From contig NC_087081.1 in the NCBI RefSeq assembly GCF_026151205.1, positions 14,854,340-14,918,339 of the forward strand: 64,000 nucleotides of DNA, given 5' to 3'. This DNA is from Bolinopsis microptera (Eukaryota > Ctenophora > Tentaculata > Lobata > Bolinopsidae). The first letter of the stretch is position 1; each line of letters starts with the position of its first letter. The position numbers were made by a program, and so were the translations under genes. Positions 22,511 through 37,400 of this stretch are shown one piece after another. The notes under the pieces are model-generated. The model was not told the origin of the DNA and ran no database searches. It saw only the letters and a program-made list of their open reading frames with translations.

Positions 22511-25500
22511 CTGGAAAAAAGAGTCATGTTACCATGGTAACTAATATACTATTAGCTGGAAAAAAGAGGACATCTGATTAGAAAATAGTTATAAAAAGCT
22601 AGAGTTGCTAGCTGACATCTGATTAGGAAATAATTCATAAACGATAAGAATCATTTAGCTACAGAGATTATTGAATCAACAACATGATAAATTGATTAAA
22701 TAACTGCTTGTTATACCGTTTTAGAATCTAGAAAATTATGATGAATCAAATAGCTGTAGGAAATAAATAATGTTTCAATCTACAATTTTAAATTGAGGTA
22801 ACTGACAATAATCAGAATTACAACCAAATATCAAAATCTAGAGGCTATCCAATATGATAACAATTGTGTTACTATGGTAACTAGTAGTGTTAACATAGTA
22901 ACATATCCAATATGATAACAATCTTTATGCTACCTGATGAAGTGAGTACCAAGAATGGAAGTAAGTGGCTTCAATAACGCGAACAGAATGATTTATTGGG
23001 GCAAAAAATTTGAGGTTAGATTTCACGAGTCTTTTTGGGCAAGAATACCCACTGGTGGGTGGAGGGGGGGGGGGGCGGGTGGGGAAGTGCTGCTTCTTTA
23101 ATCGTATTAAAATTCCCGTGAGTTTCACGAGCAAATCACTTTCAATAGTTGCAGCTCCAATTTCGGCTGCACAGTAGTGTTACCATAGTAACTGGGCTGC
23201 ACAGTTTACTCAATTACTGTTCAGAAGATTTTCCTTTTTTTAATCGGGAGAAATAGTGTGATACCTGACAATGTTAGAACAATGTCGGAACAATGTGAAA
23301 TATGGGCTGGGGTGGTAACTATAGTAGTGTTACCATAGTAACTGGGCTGGGGTGGGCAGCCTTACTTGTCGCCATGAACTCGAGAGCAACACACATACCC
23401 ACGCTTACCGCATCTAAGCTCAGTTGTGAACTTTCAAATTCACTTTCCATTACCTCAATGCGCTAGAAATGGTAAAGCAGTCCAAAAATCATTTCATTCC
23501 GGAAATTGACAGCCGAGTTCCGGAAATCGTTCAAAAATTACGCTATTTCTGATTCAAACTCCAAATTTCTGATCCAAACTTTGATCAAATCACACTTTCT
23601 TTGAACGCTCCCATCAGAAATAAGCGTTATATTTGAACGACCCCTAAAAAGCTAAATTCGATCATTTCATGAGCAACTAAAGAATAGCATTCCAAAAGAA
23701 TTTTCAGAGTACGAACTGTAACATGCGTGTTAAAGACAAAGCTGCCTATTTTAATGATTACGTATTTAATTAGTTAATTAGATAATTAGTTTATTAATCA
23801 CCTTGAGGTAGACTTGGCCCATGAGTTTCATCTGTTCCTTATGTTCGGCAACAACTTGCTCTCTTCGAATTTCTTGGTTCTTTGCCAGCTGAAGGGGATG
23901 TCATCGTAACAATCGTAAACATCTTCTTAATTAATACTTCTCCAAGTCAATATGAACATAATTTCGGACGACACTGCAGCTAGAAGGAGGGGGTGTGGGG
24001 ACTTAATTAATCTAGGAGTTAGAAGGAGCTGGGGGGGGGGGCTTAATTAATCTAGGAGTTAGAAGGAGCTGGGGGGGGGGGGGGGGGAGGCTAAACTAAT
24101 CTAGGAACTAGAAGGAGCTGGGGGGGGGGGGGACTAAATTAATCTAGGAGTTAGAAGGAGCTGGGGGGGGGGGGGGGGCTAAACTAATCTAGGAACTAGA
24201 AGGAGCTGGGGGGGGGGGGGGACTAAATTAATCTAGGAGTTAGAAGGAGCTGGGGGGGGGGGGGGGGGAGGCTAAACTAATCTAGGAACTAGAAGGAGCT
24301 GGGGGGGGGGGGGGACTAAATTAATCTAGGAGTTAGAAGGAGCTGGGGGGGGGGGGGGCTAAACTAATCTAGGAACTAGAAGGAGCTGGGGGGGGGGGGA
24401 CTAAATTAATCTAGGAGTTAGAAGGAGCTGGGGGGGGGGGGGGGGGGGGCTAAACTAATCTAGGAACTAGAAGGAGCGGGGGGGGGGGACTAAATTAATC
24501 TAGGAGTTAGAAGGAGCTGGGGGGGGGGGGGGGGGGGGCTAAACTAATCTAGGAACTAGAAGGAGCTGGGGGGGGGGGGGACTAAATTAATCTAGGAGTT
24601 AGAAGGAGCTGGGGGGGGGGGGGGCTAAACTAATCTAGGAACTAGAAGGAGCTGGGGGGGGGGGGACTAAATTAATCAAGGAGTTAGAAGGAGCTGGGGG
24701 GGGGGGGGGGGGGAGGCTAAACTAATCTAGGAACTAGAAGGAGCTGGGGGGGGGGGGGGACTAAATTTATCTAGGAGTTAGAAGGAGCTGGGGAGGGGGG
24801 GGGGGCTAAATTAATCTAGGAGTTAGAAGGAGCTGGGGGGGAGGCTAAACTAATCTAGGAACTAGAAGGAGTTGGGGGGGCTAAATTAATCTAGGAGTTA
24901 GAAGGAGCTGGGGGGGGGGGGAGGCTAAACTAATCTAGGAACTAGAAGGAGCTGGGGGGGGGGACTAAATTTATCTAGGAGTTAGAAGGAGCTGGGGAGG
25001 GGGGGGGGGGGCTAAGCTAATCTAGGAACTAGAAGGAGCTGGGGGGGGGGGCTAAATTAATCTAGGAGTTAGAAGGAGCTGGGGGGGGGGGGAGGCTAAA
25101 CTAATCTAGGAACTAGAAGGAGCTGGGGGGGGGGGGGACTAAATTAATCTAGGAGTTAGAAGGAGCTGGGGGGGGGGGGGGCTAAATTAATCTAGGAGTT
25201 AGAAGGAGCTGGGGGGGGGGGGGAGGCTAAACTAATCTAGGAACTAGAAGGAGTTGGGGGGGGGCTAAATTAATCTAGGAGTTAGAAGGAGCTGGGGGGG
25301 GGGGGGGGAGGCTAAACTAATCTAGGAACTAGAAGGAGCTGGGGGGGGGGACTAAATTTATCTAGGAGTTAGAAGGAGCTGGGGAGGGGGGGGGGGGGGC
25401 TAAACTAATCTAGGAACTAGAAGGAGCTGGGGGGGGGGGGGGGGGACTAAATTAATCTAGGAGTTAGAAGGAGCTGCGGGGGGGGGGGGGGGCTAAATTA

Positions 25501-28464
25501 ATCTAGGAGTTAGAAGGAGCTGGGGGGGAGGCTAAACTAATCTAGGAACTAGAAGGAGTTGGGGGGGGGGGGGCTAAATTAATCTAGGAGTTAGAAGGAG
25601 CTGGGGGGGGGGGGGCTAAACTAATCTAGGAACTAGAAGGAGCTGGGGGGGGGGACTAAATTTATCTAGGAGTTAGAAGGAGCTGGGGAGGGGGGGGGGC
25701 TAAACTAATCTAGGAACTAGAAGGAGCTGGGGGGGGGGGGGACTAAATTAATCTAGGAGTTAGAAGGAGCTGCGGGGGGGGGGGGGGGCTAAATTAATCT
25801 AGGAGTTAGAAGGAGCTGGGGGGGGAGGCTAAACTAATCTAGGAACTAGAAGGAGTTGGGGGGGGGGGCTAAATTAATCTAGGAGTTAGAAGGAGCTGGG
25901 GGGGGGGGGGGGGCTAAATTAATCTAGGAGTTAGAAGGAGCTGGGGGGGGGGGCTAAATTAATCTAGGAGTTAGAAGGAGCTGGGGGGGGGGGAGGCTAA
26001 ACTAATCTAGGAACTAGAAGGAGTTGGGGGGGGGGGGGCTAAATTAATCTAGGAGTTAGAAGGAGCTGGGGGGGGGGGGGAATAAATTAACCTAGGAACT
26101 AGAAGGAGCTGGTTGGGCTTAACGCAGCTAAATTGAAATTACTTTGTTAGATTGATTGTTGATTTCTCTTTCACAGCGTTCGTCCAACTGTCTCTTCTTC
26201 TCCGCTAATTCGTCCTTATCTTTTACTTCAGCTATCAGTTTCGCTAGCTGGTCCGCTTTTTTACCTTCTATTACTTTCATCTGAAATGAAATTAAATTAT
26301 ATTATGCCCATACAATATTGAAAAAAGAAAGATATCAATCAAACCGCTCTTATCTATTCCTAAATGTTTACACAATTCTATCGTTGAAAACATTTACCCT
26401 CCGAACTAGTTAAAGGAAAAAACAAATCTTTTTATTTTAACTAAATACGATCTATATGTCTATATTATATCTCTCTATCTCTAATTTCTATATCTACATC
26501 TACCCTATCTATATATCTCTCTTTCCAATGTTTTCTGATTATGTTACTGAAGATAGTAATGAAAATGTTTTAACACCTCAGTACTGTGTATTACTACAGC
26601 TCTTGAACCTAACCTGCTCAGTCTGACTAATTGGGAATTTAAACTCTATATTATATCTCTCTATCTATATTATAACTCTCTATCTATATTATATCTCTCT
26701 ATCTATATTATATTTATCTATCTATATTATATCTCTCTATCTATATTATATTTATCTATCTATATTATATCTCTCTATCTATATCATATCTCTCTATCTA
26801 TATTATATCTCTCTATCTATATTATGTCTCTCTATCTTTATTATATCTCTCTATCTATATATCTACATCTACCCTATCTATGTATCTCTTTTTCCAATAT
26901 TTTCTGATTATGTTACTGAAGATAGTAATGAAAATGTTTTAACACCTCAGTACTGTGTATTCAGTATTACTACAGCTCAACCTGCTCAGTCTGACTAATT
27001 GGGAATTTAAACTCTTGATTATATCTCTCTATCTATATTATATCTCTCTATCTATATTATATCTCTCTATCTATATTATATCTCTCTATCTATATTATAT
27101 CTCTCAAGAGTTTAAATTCCCAATTAGTCAGACTGAGCAGGTTGAGCTGTAGTAATACACAGTACTGAGGTGTTAATACATTTTCATTACTATATTCAGT
27201 AACATCCTGAATCAGAAACTCGGTTAATATCAGTTCCTACAAAGTGTATATAGTAACATTGGAAATGAAATGACACAACTAAAAACGATATGAATATTTA
27301 AAAAAAAAATAACTCTTGTGCCCCAATGCAATAGAAAACCTTCAAGATAAATCCAATTATGGAATCCCAAACGGGTCCATGGCATTGAGCCCCAATGGAC
27401 GTATAGTTCTTAGTTTCTGAATATAACGTGGTGTTCATCCACTTCTAGAGTTCTTGGGCTACTATTACTGAGAATTGACACTTTATAAGCCTGGTTGAAA
27501 TTGTCACGTTGTTTCATATTATGAACTTCTACAAGGTGTTTGCCCAAGCTGAATCCGTCGTCGTTTTCTTCAGGGACAAACGTATTGTCCGAAATGAGTT
27601 TGTAGTAATGGGCGGTATGTTCGTTTACTCGTGCCCTGAGGGGCTGGACCGTTCTTCCTACATAACACATATTACAAAGTTGGCAACTGAAGAGGTATAC
27701 AACATTGTAGCTGACACATGTACCAGACACTGCTTTGGCTCGCTGTCCATTGGCTGTTATTGATGGATGTGGAGATATGATGTTACAGGTACTGCAGTGT
27801 CTGCCCCCACATGGTCTTGTGTGAGGTTAGGTTAAGTCATCCGCAAACTGTTTTGCTTTGACTAACTTCCTTCTAAAAGATGTTCCAGTACGTCTGACGA
27901 ATTTGAAGATAGGGCGTGATGTACCGGCTCTAGATGATATTGGGGAGCCTAGGGTGTTTCCACTTGTATGGGAACCAGATAATCCTGAGAAGCTCCTGGT
28001 TCTACTGAGTTCTGGTTACAATCGTTGTACCGATTCTACTAACTCTTGATCGCTGCCAAATGTCTATCTATATTATATCTCTCTATCTATATTATATCTC
28101 TCTGTCTATATTATGTCTCTCTATCTATATTATATCTCTATCTATATTATATCTCTCTATCTATATTATGTCACAATGACTGAAGAATAAACCGATACAA
28201 GATCACTCGGATAGACGAATGGTTATATTTATTATTCATAGATGAAATAAAACAAAACAAACTGAATAGTTTGGTAGTAAGTAGAAAAAACAAGGAAGCA
28301 CTCTAGGATAAGATAAATGGAAAAGATGATCCATGTTCAGAACTTACCCCCGATTTTCTCTGATAAAGTTTAAACTGGTTAAAACTTAATATTCAATAAG
28401 AGTTAACAATATCATATTATGTGAATATCACCCGAGTAGAGTATCATATATATTCAATAACTTT

Positions 28465-28498
<34 letters not shown>

Positions 28499-31400
28499 GG
28501 GGGGGGGTCCCCCTTAATCATAATAAATAATTGTATATTACCCGAGTAGAGTATCATCTATATTCAATAACTTTCCATTAAGGGGGCCGGGGGGGGGGGG
28601 GTCCCCCTTGATTATAATAAATAATTGTATATTACCTGGTCGGCCAGCTCGTTCCTCTGGTAAAGCTCGAATCCTGCAAACTGGGCTTCGTGTGCTTCCT
28701 TCTTAATCTTCTTGTACATCTCGTGGTTCTCCTTCATTTCCTTCCTGTCGTGAGTAAACTTCTCGCTCTTATGGATCTTCTCCACTCGGAAAGCTTCGCT
28801 CTTATGTTGCAGTGTCAAGTTGTTAACCTGTTATTACACATGTTACTATGGTTACCAGCAAGTTGTTAGCCTGACCAGTGACAAGGTGGGTTATTACACA
28901 TGTGATCAACTATCTGGTAACCATGGTAACGGTCTCTACTCAGGTGGTTATTAATTTGCTGGTTCTTGTCTTATTAATATATATATTATTAGATTAAAGA
29001 AAACCTTAAGAAATTATATAAAAGTAATGACTATTAGAATAAGTATAAGATTATATAACGCGATAATATTATCGTACTTCTTTAGCTTGCTTCTCGTCAT
29101 GCTTCTTGATAAAGGCATCGAACTGTTCTTTGGTATCACTGAAGTGCATCTCAGTTAGAAGAGGTAATGGAATATTTATACAGCTGATAGCTTGAAAATC
29201 ATGCTCAATATCGGTCAATTTGCATTTACGGATCAGGAAGTTGTGATTGATTTGAATTGAGTTTACAGATCCTTATTACACGAAATAATTAAGTTATCAA
29301 TTCATCAACCAACATAAATCAGACAGGAAGAAAAGGGACTGTCAATTGCAATATTGAATCAGCAGAATGTGCTGGTAACCATGGTTACCAGCAGAATGTG
29401 TTTTAAAATCAGATCTTGTTTGAATGATAACTTATTTCGTGTAACAAGGTGATATTAATCGAATATCACAGACAAAGTCACTACATGCAACACATGCACA
29501 AATTACGCTATTCCTCTGTCCCTTAGTATATAATGCAGTTTAAAGATATTTCCTTGTGTTTGATTACTCGTCCTACTCAGGGTATAGCTCCAAGCAATGA
29601 CGTGCTGTGTCGTGCTGTATCAATCTCGATATTTCACGGGCTTCAAAAATACGAGGCTTCCAATTAATCTTACAGCTAACAGAGAGACTACAAGAAGTAG
29701 TGAGTAGTCGTAAACACTACTAATAAAGTAGTAGTAATTAACAAATTAGGTTATTCAGGAGCTGCAAGCAGCAAAGTTATTACAATGCACTGTTGCATTG
29801 TTGCCTGGCAACAGTTTCTCATCAACTGGTGTCTAGAACAATGATAGTCTGTAAGGAGTAAAAGCTACACCATAGGATATTGAGATGAGGTGCTTAAAAT
29901 GGTGTTTGTAAAACTAACTTAACATTTATTAATTAATTATAACATGAAGATTTGTTCCGCATCGGTAATTCTGCTCTTTACATACGAATAACTTACTCAA
30001 ATTTTAAACAACTTTTAACGTCGCGGCAAGTGCATCGGTCAAGTAATCTACAACAGTACTTGTCAAATGATCTATAATCATATTTACTTACCTATTTAGT
30101 CAATTGTAAGTTAGAGTTACACGTGATGCCCATATAAGGAGTTATTATCCTGTACTCATTAAAACTGTCGTTAGTATTACCTGATTAACCCGCTGTACCC
30201 CTAGTACCTAGTACTTAGTACTTAGTACTTAGATCTAAGTACTTAGTACTTACTACTAAGTACTTAGTACTTAGTACTTAGAACTTAGTACTAAGTACTC
30301 AGTACTTAGTACTTAGAACTAAGTACTTAGCACTAAGTACTTAGAACTTAGTACTTACTACTAAGTACTACTAAGTACTACTAAGTACTAAGTACCTAGA
30401 ACTTAGTACTTAGTACTAAGTACTTAGTACTTAGTACTTAGTACTTACTACTAAGTTCTTAGTACTTAGTACTTAGTTCCTAGTAACAAGTACTTAGTAC
30501 CTAGTAACTAGTACTTAGTACTTAGTACTAAGTGCTTAGTACTTAGTAGTAAGTACTTAGTACATAGTAGTAAGTACTCAGTACTTAGTACTTAATACTT
30601 AGTACCTAATGCTAAGTACTTAGTACTTAGTACTAAGTAACAACGTACACGCAACAACGTACACGCAACAACGTGCACGCAACAACGTACACGCAACAAC
30701 GTGCACGCAACAACGTGCACGCAACAACGTACACGCAGCAACGTGCACGCAGTAACGTGCACGCAGTAACGTGCACGCTTGAGTGACGTGACCTTACACT
30801 GAGCCTACCTGTCCATGTACAAATGTTTAGTTTTCCCCCTCAAACGCCGACAACACATCACACCTTGATTGTCGTCAGTATTGTGTCCGTCATTATCATG
30901 TCCGTCATTATTGTGTCCGTCCGTACTGTCTCCGTCATTATTGTGTTCGTCATTATTGTGTCCGTCCGTACTGTCTCCGTCATTATTGTGTTCGTCATTA
31001 TTGTGTCCGTCCGTACTGTGTCCGTCCGTATTGTGTCCGTGAGGAGTCGAATTAACAGTGACCGGTAGTTTGTTTAGTTCTGCATGTTTGTTAGTCGAGG
31101 TATCGGAGGACTTACAGCGATAATCTTTCCGTTTTCTACTGTAAAGCAAAGTATTATGTATACTATATCTCTACATTATATACAATAGTTCAGTATAGTA
31201 TAGTATAGTATAGTATAGTATAGTATAGTACAGTACAGTACAGTACAGTACAGTACAGTACAGTACAGTACAGTACAGTACAGTACATTATAGTACATTA
31301 TAGTATAGTATAGTATAGTATAGTATAGTATAGTATAGTATAGTATAGTATAGTATAGTATAGTATAGTATCGTATAGTATAGTATAGTATAGTATAGTA

Positions 31401-34400
31401 TAGTATAGTATAGTATAGTATAGTATAGTATAGTATAGTATAGTATAGTATAGTATAGTATAGTATAGTATAGTATAGTATAGTATAGTATAGTATAGTA
31501 TAGTATAGTATAGTATAGTATAGTATAGTATAGTATAGTATAGTATAGTAGCTTAGGACTTTACTAGATAAACGTGTATGGAGGCCATCAGGCCAGGGCT
31601 GACAATGAAATACATATATTGCATGCAAAAATAGCATGAATCGGTAAACATTATGATAAAATACGCTCAATATACATCTAACATAACATAGTTACTAGTT
31701 ACTAATTACTTGTTACTAGTTACTAGTTACTAGTTACTAGTTACTAGTTACTTAGTTACTAGTTACTAGTTACTAGTTACATTTTAGCTACGATTACAGG
31801 CTCATTAGTGCAGCGCTATCATTCTGCTAAAATCAAAATGTGATTTTTATGATTGTGTGGAGCAAATTAGAAATTAAATAATTAATTAATTAATTAAATA
31901 ATCGGATAATTAGGAAAATTTCACAGCATGCAAGAAAATCAAGAATCACAGAATACATAAAAAGACATGCCACAAGTAAATACAAGTAACTACATGTAAC
32001 ACTGTAATTCACCCTTATTAAAAAACCTCGTTAAAAGACAAAGTTGCTTTGTCAGCAAATAACATGCACCCTAATCATATGATACCATCAGTTACCATGG
32101 TAACACCATAATACCATCAGTAAACACACACAAATATTGCAGCGAAAGACATTTTAATCAACAGTGATTGTAGCCCAGTAACTACTGCATGAAACAAAAT
32201 GAAATGTGATTTGTCATTTGATTTGTCATTTGATTTGTCATTTGATCTGCCATTTGAATTGTCATTTGACTTGGTACGTGATTTGTCATTTGATTTATAA
32301 TAAAGTTCGTCATTGAATTTGTCATTGAATTTGTCATTGAATTTGTCATTGAATTTGTCATTGAATTTGTCATTTAATTTGTCATTTAAATTGTCATTTA
32401 AATTGTCATTTAATTTTTCAGTAAATTTGTCATGTGATTTGTCACGTATGTAATCACGTGATTTCATGATTTGTAATGTGATATGTTCCAGGCAGTAGTA
32501 ACGGGTGATAACAGAGATTACGAGCATTAAGCATGATTACCTTGTTACCATGGTAACAAGGTGTTATTAAGCATTATAATATCCCTACTCTTTGCAGTTA
32601 AAGTCAAGCCCTTTACTGAGCGCCGGATCTGTTACGGAAACACAAAATGCTTTACGTCCGAACCTAGACCAATAACATGATTAATTAAATAATTAGGGTA
32701 ATTAGTTAATAGGGCCGGGCCTATTAGTTGATTACAAATAACTTAAAATTTCATCAGCTCATTGTAATCAGGGCTCTAGTCGTTGTTGCAATTTGTGGCA
32801 GCGTTCAGTTAATACTTTGACAAATCGTCAGAGAGTCAGAGGGTCAGTCGTGTGTAATAAAGTAATAACATGTTTACCATGGTTACTGTATAAAATGTAG
32901 ATTCAGCTTTTTTATTCTACTATTCTACAATGTTTCGATGTAAACATTCAATTATTATTCCTCATAGTCATAAGCTATATAAGCTATGTAAGGGATTATT
33001 GGATAAGGGCCAAGTTTTATTGATCAGCCATTCAAGCGGGATATGCTACCCTTCAGAGCTTACGGGGCGTTCATTCTTTTCATAATTAGTCATAATTACC
33101 TAATTATAAACCCATTAGGTGACTTAATGTACATTTGCAGCATTTCCCACGCTTCATATCACATGAACATACCAAATCACACACACTTTCTTTTTCATCG
33201 CACATCACAAGAGATTACAGTAGCCCAGGACATCCTTTCCAAAATAATCACCAGTTTTTTAGCCAATTTTGAAAATAAAGCTTATCTAAACAATTGGAGG
33301 CCTCCACTCCTTTACAAAATCTGTTATCTTATTTGGCAAGTAGCTGTGTCGCGTAAAAAATGGGAAGATAATACGGGCAATTCCTTAGTCCTCACCCTAC
33401 TAAATGTAGCTAGGAATGCTTTGACGCGAGATTTTATTGAACCTTAAATAAACATGCAATTGTGCGATTTTAGTGCCAAAAATTTGTGCTGAAGGCTGAT
33501 ATTCTAATGGACCATGGTTACTGGTGAAACGGCATTAAAATAGGGATGTCCTGGGCTATGGTCGAAAAACATGAACAAAGAGTCCCAGATTATATACATT
33601 CTCAATATATACATATGCGACTATAGCATACAATGTTTCTGCGTCTGAAGAACTCTTCCCTCGCTTTCTGGAAAACAAACTGTAAACTTGTTAGTCAGAG
33701 TGTTTAACACAATGATAACACCATGGTAACACCAAGGTAACACCATGATAACACCATGATAACACAATGGTAACACCAAGGTAACACCATGATAACACCA
33801 TGATAACACAATGGTAACACCATGGTAACATCAAGGTAACACCATGACCATGATAACACCATGGTAACACCATGGTAACACCATGATAACACCATGATAA
33901 CACCATGGTAACACCATGATAACACCATGGTAACACCATGGTAGCACCGTGATAACACCATGGTAACACCGTGGTAACACCATGGTAACACCATGGTAAC
34001 ACCGTGATAACACCGTGATAACACCATGGTAACACCATGCCATGGTAACACCATGCCATGGTAACACCATGCCATGGTAACACCATGCCGTGGTAACACC
34101 ATGCCATGGTAACACCATGCCATGGTAACACCATGCCATGATAACACCATGCCATGATAACACCATGGTAACACCATGATAACACCATGGTAACACCATG
34201 TTAACACCATGGTAACACCGTGATAACACCATGGTAACACCATGGTAACACCATGGTAACACCATGGTAACACCGTGATAACACCATGGTAACACCGTGA
34301 TAACACCATGGTAACACCATAGTAACACCATAGTAACACCATAGTAACTACATGGCAACGAGTAAATTAGTCAACCTGTTATTCGGGGAGGTTAACTGTC

Positions 34401-37400
34401 AAAATTTAGGTAATTGCAATTAATTAATTATAACATGGTGATTGGCTGACTACTAACTAAATCTAGCAAACACTCCGCAGTAGTTTCACCAGAATAGTCC
34501 GTGTAAAGTACAATACACTGTGTAAAGTGTAAAGTGACTACTTACCGCACATTACCACACATTTCCCTATATTATAAGCCTATAGTTCACTTACAATACA
34601 TTGTCTGTAGTCGGGTTATTTTTATTGTTCGTCAAAAACGTTTTATAAAATTCAACTTCATAAATATGATTACTGACTTCTCGTAATTAACCGACTGAAA
34701 TTCAGGAAAATTAGATATTAAAAAAAGCTCACCCAGGTTTCCGAGCCTTCTCTTGTGCTTTTATCTGGTTTGCTCGCAGTACCTGGTTCTCTTTTAGCAA
34801 TTTATCCATTTGACCTTTTTGCGATTTTTGCAGCATTTGCTTTTCCTGAAAGTAAATTATCTCGGTTAGTTAAAGATATTTCAACTCAGTCATGTGGTTG
34901 TAAAACTTCTAATTTTTACAAAAATTTGCTGAAACGAAATAGGAATATTCAGGAATACTCAGGGATATTCAGTAATATTTAGAAATATTCAGTATTATTC
35001 AGTAATATTCAGTAATATTCAGGAACATTCAGGAACATTCAGTAATATTCAGGAACATTCTGGAATATTCATAAAATAAAATGAGAATCAGCATACCTTC
35101 TCTTGGTTCTTCTGAATATCTTGATTCTTTTTATCTTGCTTTGAATAATACTTTAGCCACGCCTGACACAAGATGTTTATAAATAAATAGCATAACAACA
35201 CAATTTAATGTCATTGTATTGGATTTATAAAGCGTTATATTGTCATATCCTTTGTTTAAGAAGTTGAATTGTAATGACTATTTCCAAACCTTTCCTTTTT
35301 TGATGCTTTCCTCGGTGATTTCATTCCAGTCAACACCCTGGATCTCTGTATAATGTTTAAATTAGACAAATTGGGTAAAATATGACAAATTCAAAATATA
35401 TTATATATGCGGTAAATGAACAGTGAAACCGATTATTTAACATAATATGACAAGATGTGTAAAATACTGTGATAAACTGTGACACGTGATCTATAAATTG
35501 TGTGTCTTTGTGTAGTAGACTAGTAGTGTCCTAGTGAAAGGAGTTCTTACCTCTGAGTCTAACCCTAACCCAAACCACTACTAGACTATTTACTATGACA
35601 ACCACACCCCAACCCTACATCTTTTTAACCCAACACTAATCTAAACACTTCGGACCAGGGTGTTATAATCTGAGAGGTAAAAACCTTTTACCCCTAATAA
35701 GTGCCTTATATAACAGTATAACTAGTATATTAGGAGTAAAATATGTTTCTGTGAATATTTAAATAAAATCAACAGATTACAGTGCAAAAAAAATCAGACA
35801 TTCTGACTTTAGAGAAGGAAGAGAGAGAGAGAGAGGCGTTACGATGGTTACCATGACTGTAGAGACGCGCTCACGACGATCTACCACGAATATCAAGAGA
35901 AACAAAAGATATTAACCAAGATACAGGCAAAGTAACCAAGTAACAAGAGTAGTAGCACTGCTAGTTATAGTTAGTTTATACTAACTACACTACAGTACTA
36001 CACTACTTTACACTACTACAGTACTACAGTACTACTATTAGTGTAGAGCTGGGCGAGCAATAATTATTGTTTCAAGGGACCTTGAATCTCTTGAGTTTTT
36101 CAAATGCGAAATCGAAGGTGTCTACTGTCTAGGTCATTCTGAATTGTCTTCAATTTTGGTTATTCTGTCAATTACATGTTAAACATACATATGCAGTTAA
36201 TTAAAACAAGCTAAAAGAGAGAAAATACAATTGTAACCATGGCAACTAGAGAAAATACAATTGTACAACCTCAGAAGTAAGAATGATTTAATTTAAAAGC
36301 TCAAAAAAGCCAGCACTAATTTTGAACAAGCTAGATAGGTAACCAGTCACGTGGTATGACGTCTTGTCACGTGATATTACGTCTTGTCACGTGGTATGAC
36401 GTCATGTCACGTGGTATGACTGGTTGCTAGGGAACCAGCTGAGAGCACAGACCTATAGTGACGGACTTGTCCTGGATGTGGCGCGGAACTGGATTATTAG
36501 TTACACGATTGATGCGGTGGTTGCAATTGTTGTTAGTGTGACAGAAACAACGCTTGCCTCTTCGACAGTTCACCTGAGTGTGTCAGGAGATCAGTGCCTA
36601 GTTACCATGGTAACACCTGGCCTGGGAGACAGAAAGTGGAACTGATACTCAAAAGCGAAACTAATTGCGAACCGAAAAGCGAAACTAATTGCGAACTGAA
36701 AAGCGAAACAATAAAACTAAAAGCAAGCCCCCTAGTTATCTTATTATCAGCGAACAAGCATACGGTGTATTTAACGGCGAACTCAACAAAAAAGCAAATG
36801 AAGTGAAACAGTAAAAGTGAGAAAAAGCTGAAGTCTCAAACATTAGAAAGTGATTTTACATCGGTGAAAAGAGATGATAATGCCTTAAAAATGACACTGA
36901 TGTAGTGAAGTGATGATATTACATTGAAATTAACAAAACCCCTTACTGGGCAGCATTCTCTCGTCATCAGCGGGCACATCGTCGACAGGCAGGTCCCAGG
37001 GTAACACAGGAGCAGTACTCTTAGGTTTCCCTGCTTTGTCGTCCGTAACAAGCTTTGCACTGTCGTCTCCCACATACAAACCACCCACAAACTCTTCCTT
37101 AGGCTTAGGGTTCTTGTCTGGCACGGCGCCAGCTTTAGGCTGCACGTTAGTGAACGTTTCCAGCCCGGTGATGACAATAGCTGCCTGTTTGGGGGGAGCT
37201 GGTGCACTGGCAACTGGAGCAGCGTTAGGATTGTCACGACCCTGGGGGCACGACGGGTAAACCAGCGAACAAGCGAGAGAAGTGACATTATGTGAGAGAA
37301 GTAGGTAGTAACCATGGTAACTGTACAGGTGATGCTGCCTGGTAACCATGGTTAGTAGGTACCAAGGGTTAACAAGCACAATATTCAAATGTTAAGCCAA

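Noticed and set aside
23972-26110. Regular repeats resembling a CRISPR array
   Set aside because: No unique spacers, G-tract length variation and an intronic position in a eukaryotic gene; ordinary minisatellite.
31176-31670. 164-codon minus ORF
   Set aside because: Translation of the TATAG array.
32117-32527. 136-codon minus ORF with NDKFNDK repeats, considered as a PLC exon
   Set aside because: Simple 12-bp repeat with no convincing splice sites in phase.
33691-34358. Three overlapping long minus ORFs
   Set aside because: Translations of the GGTAACACCAT minisatellite in different frames.
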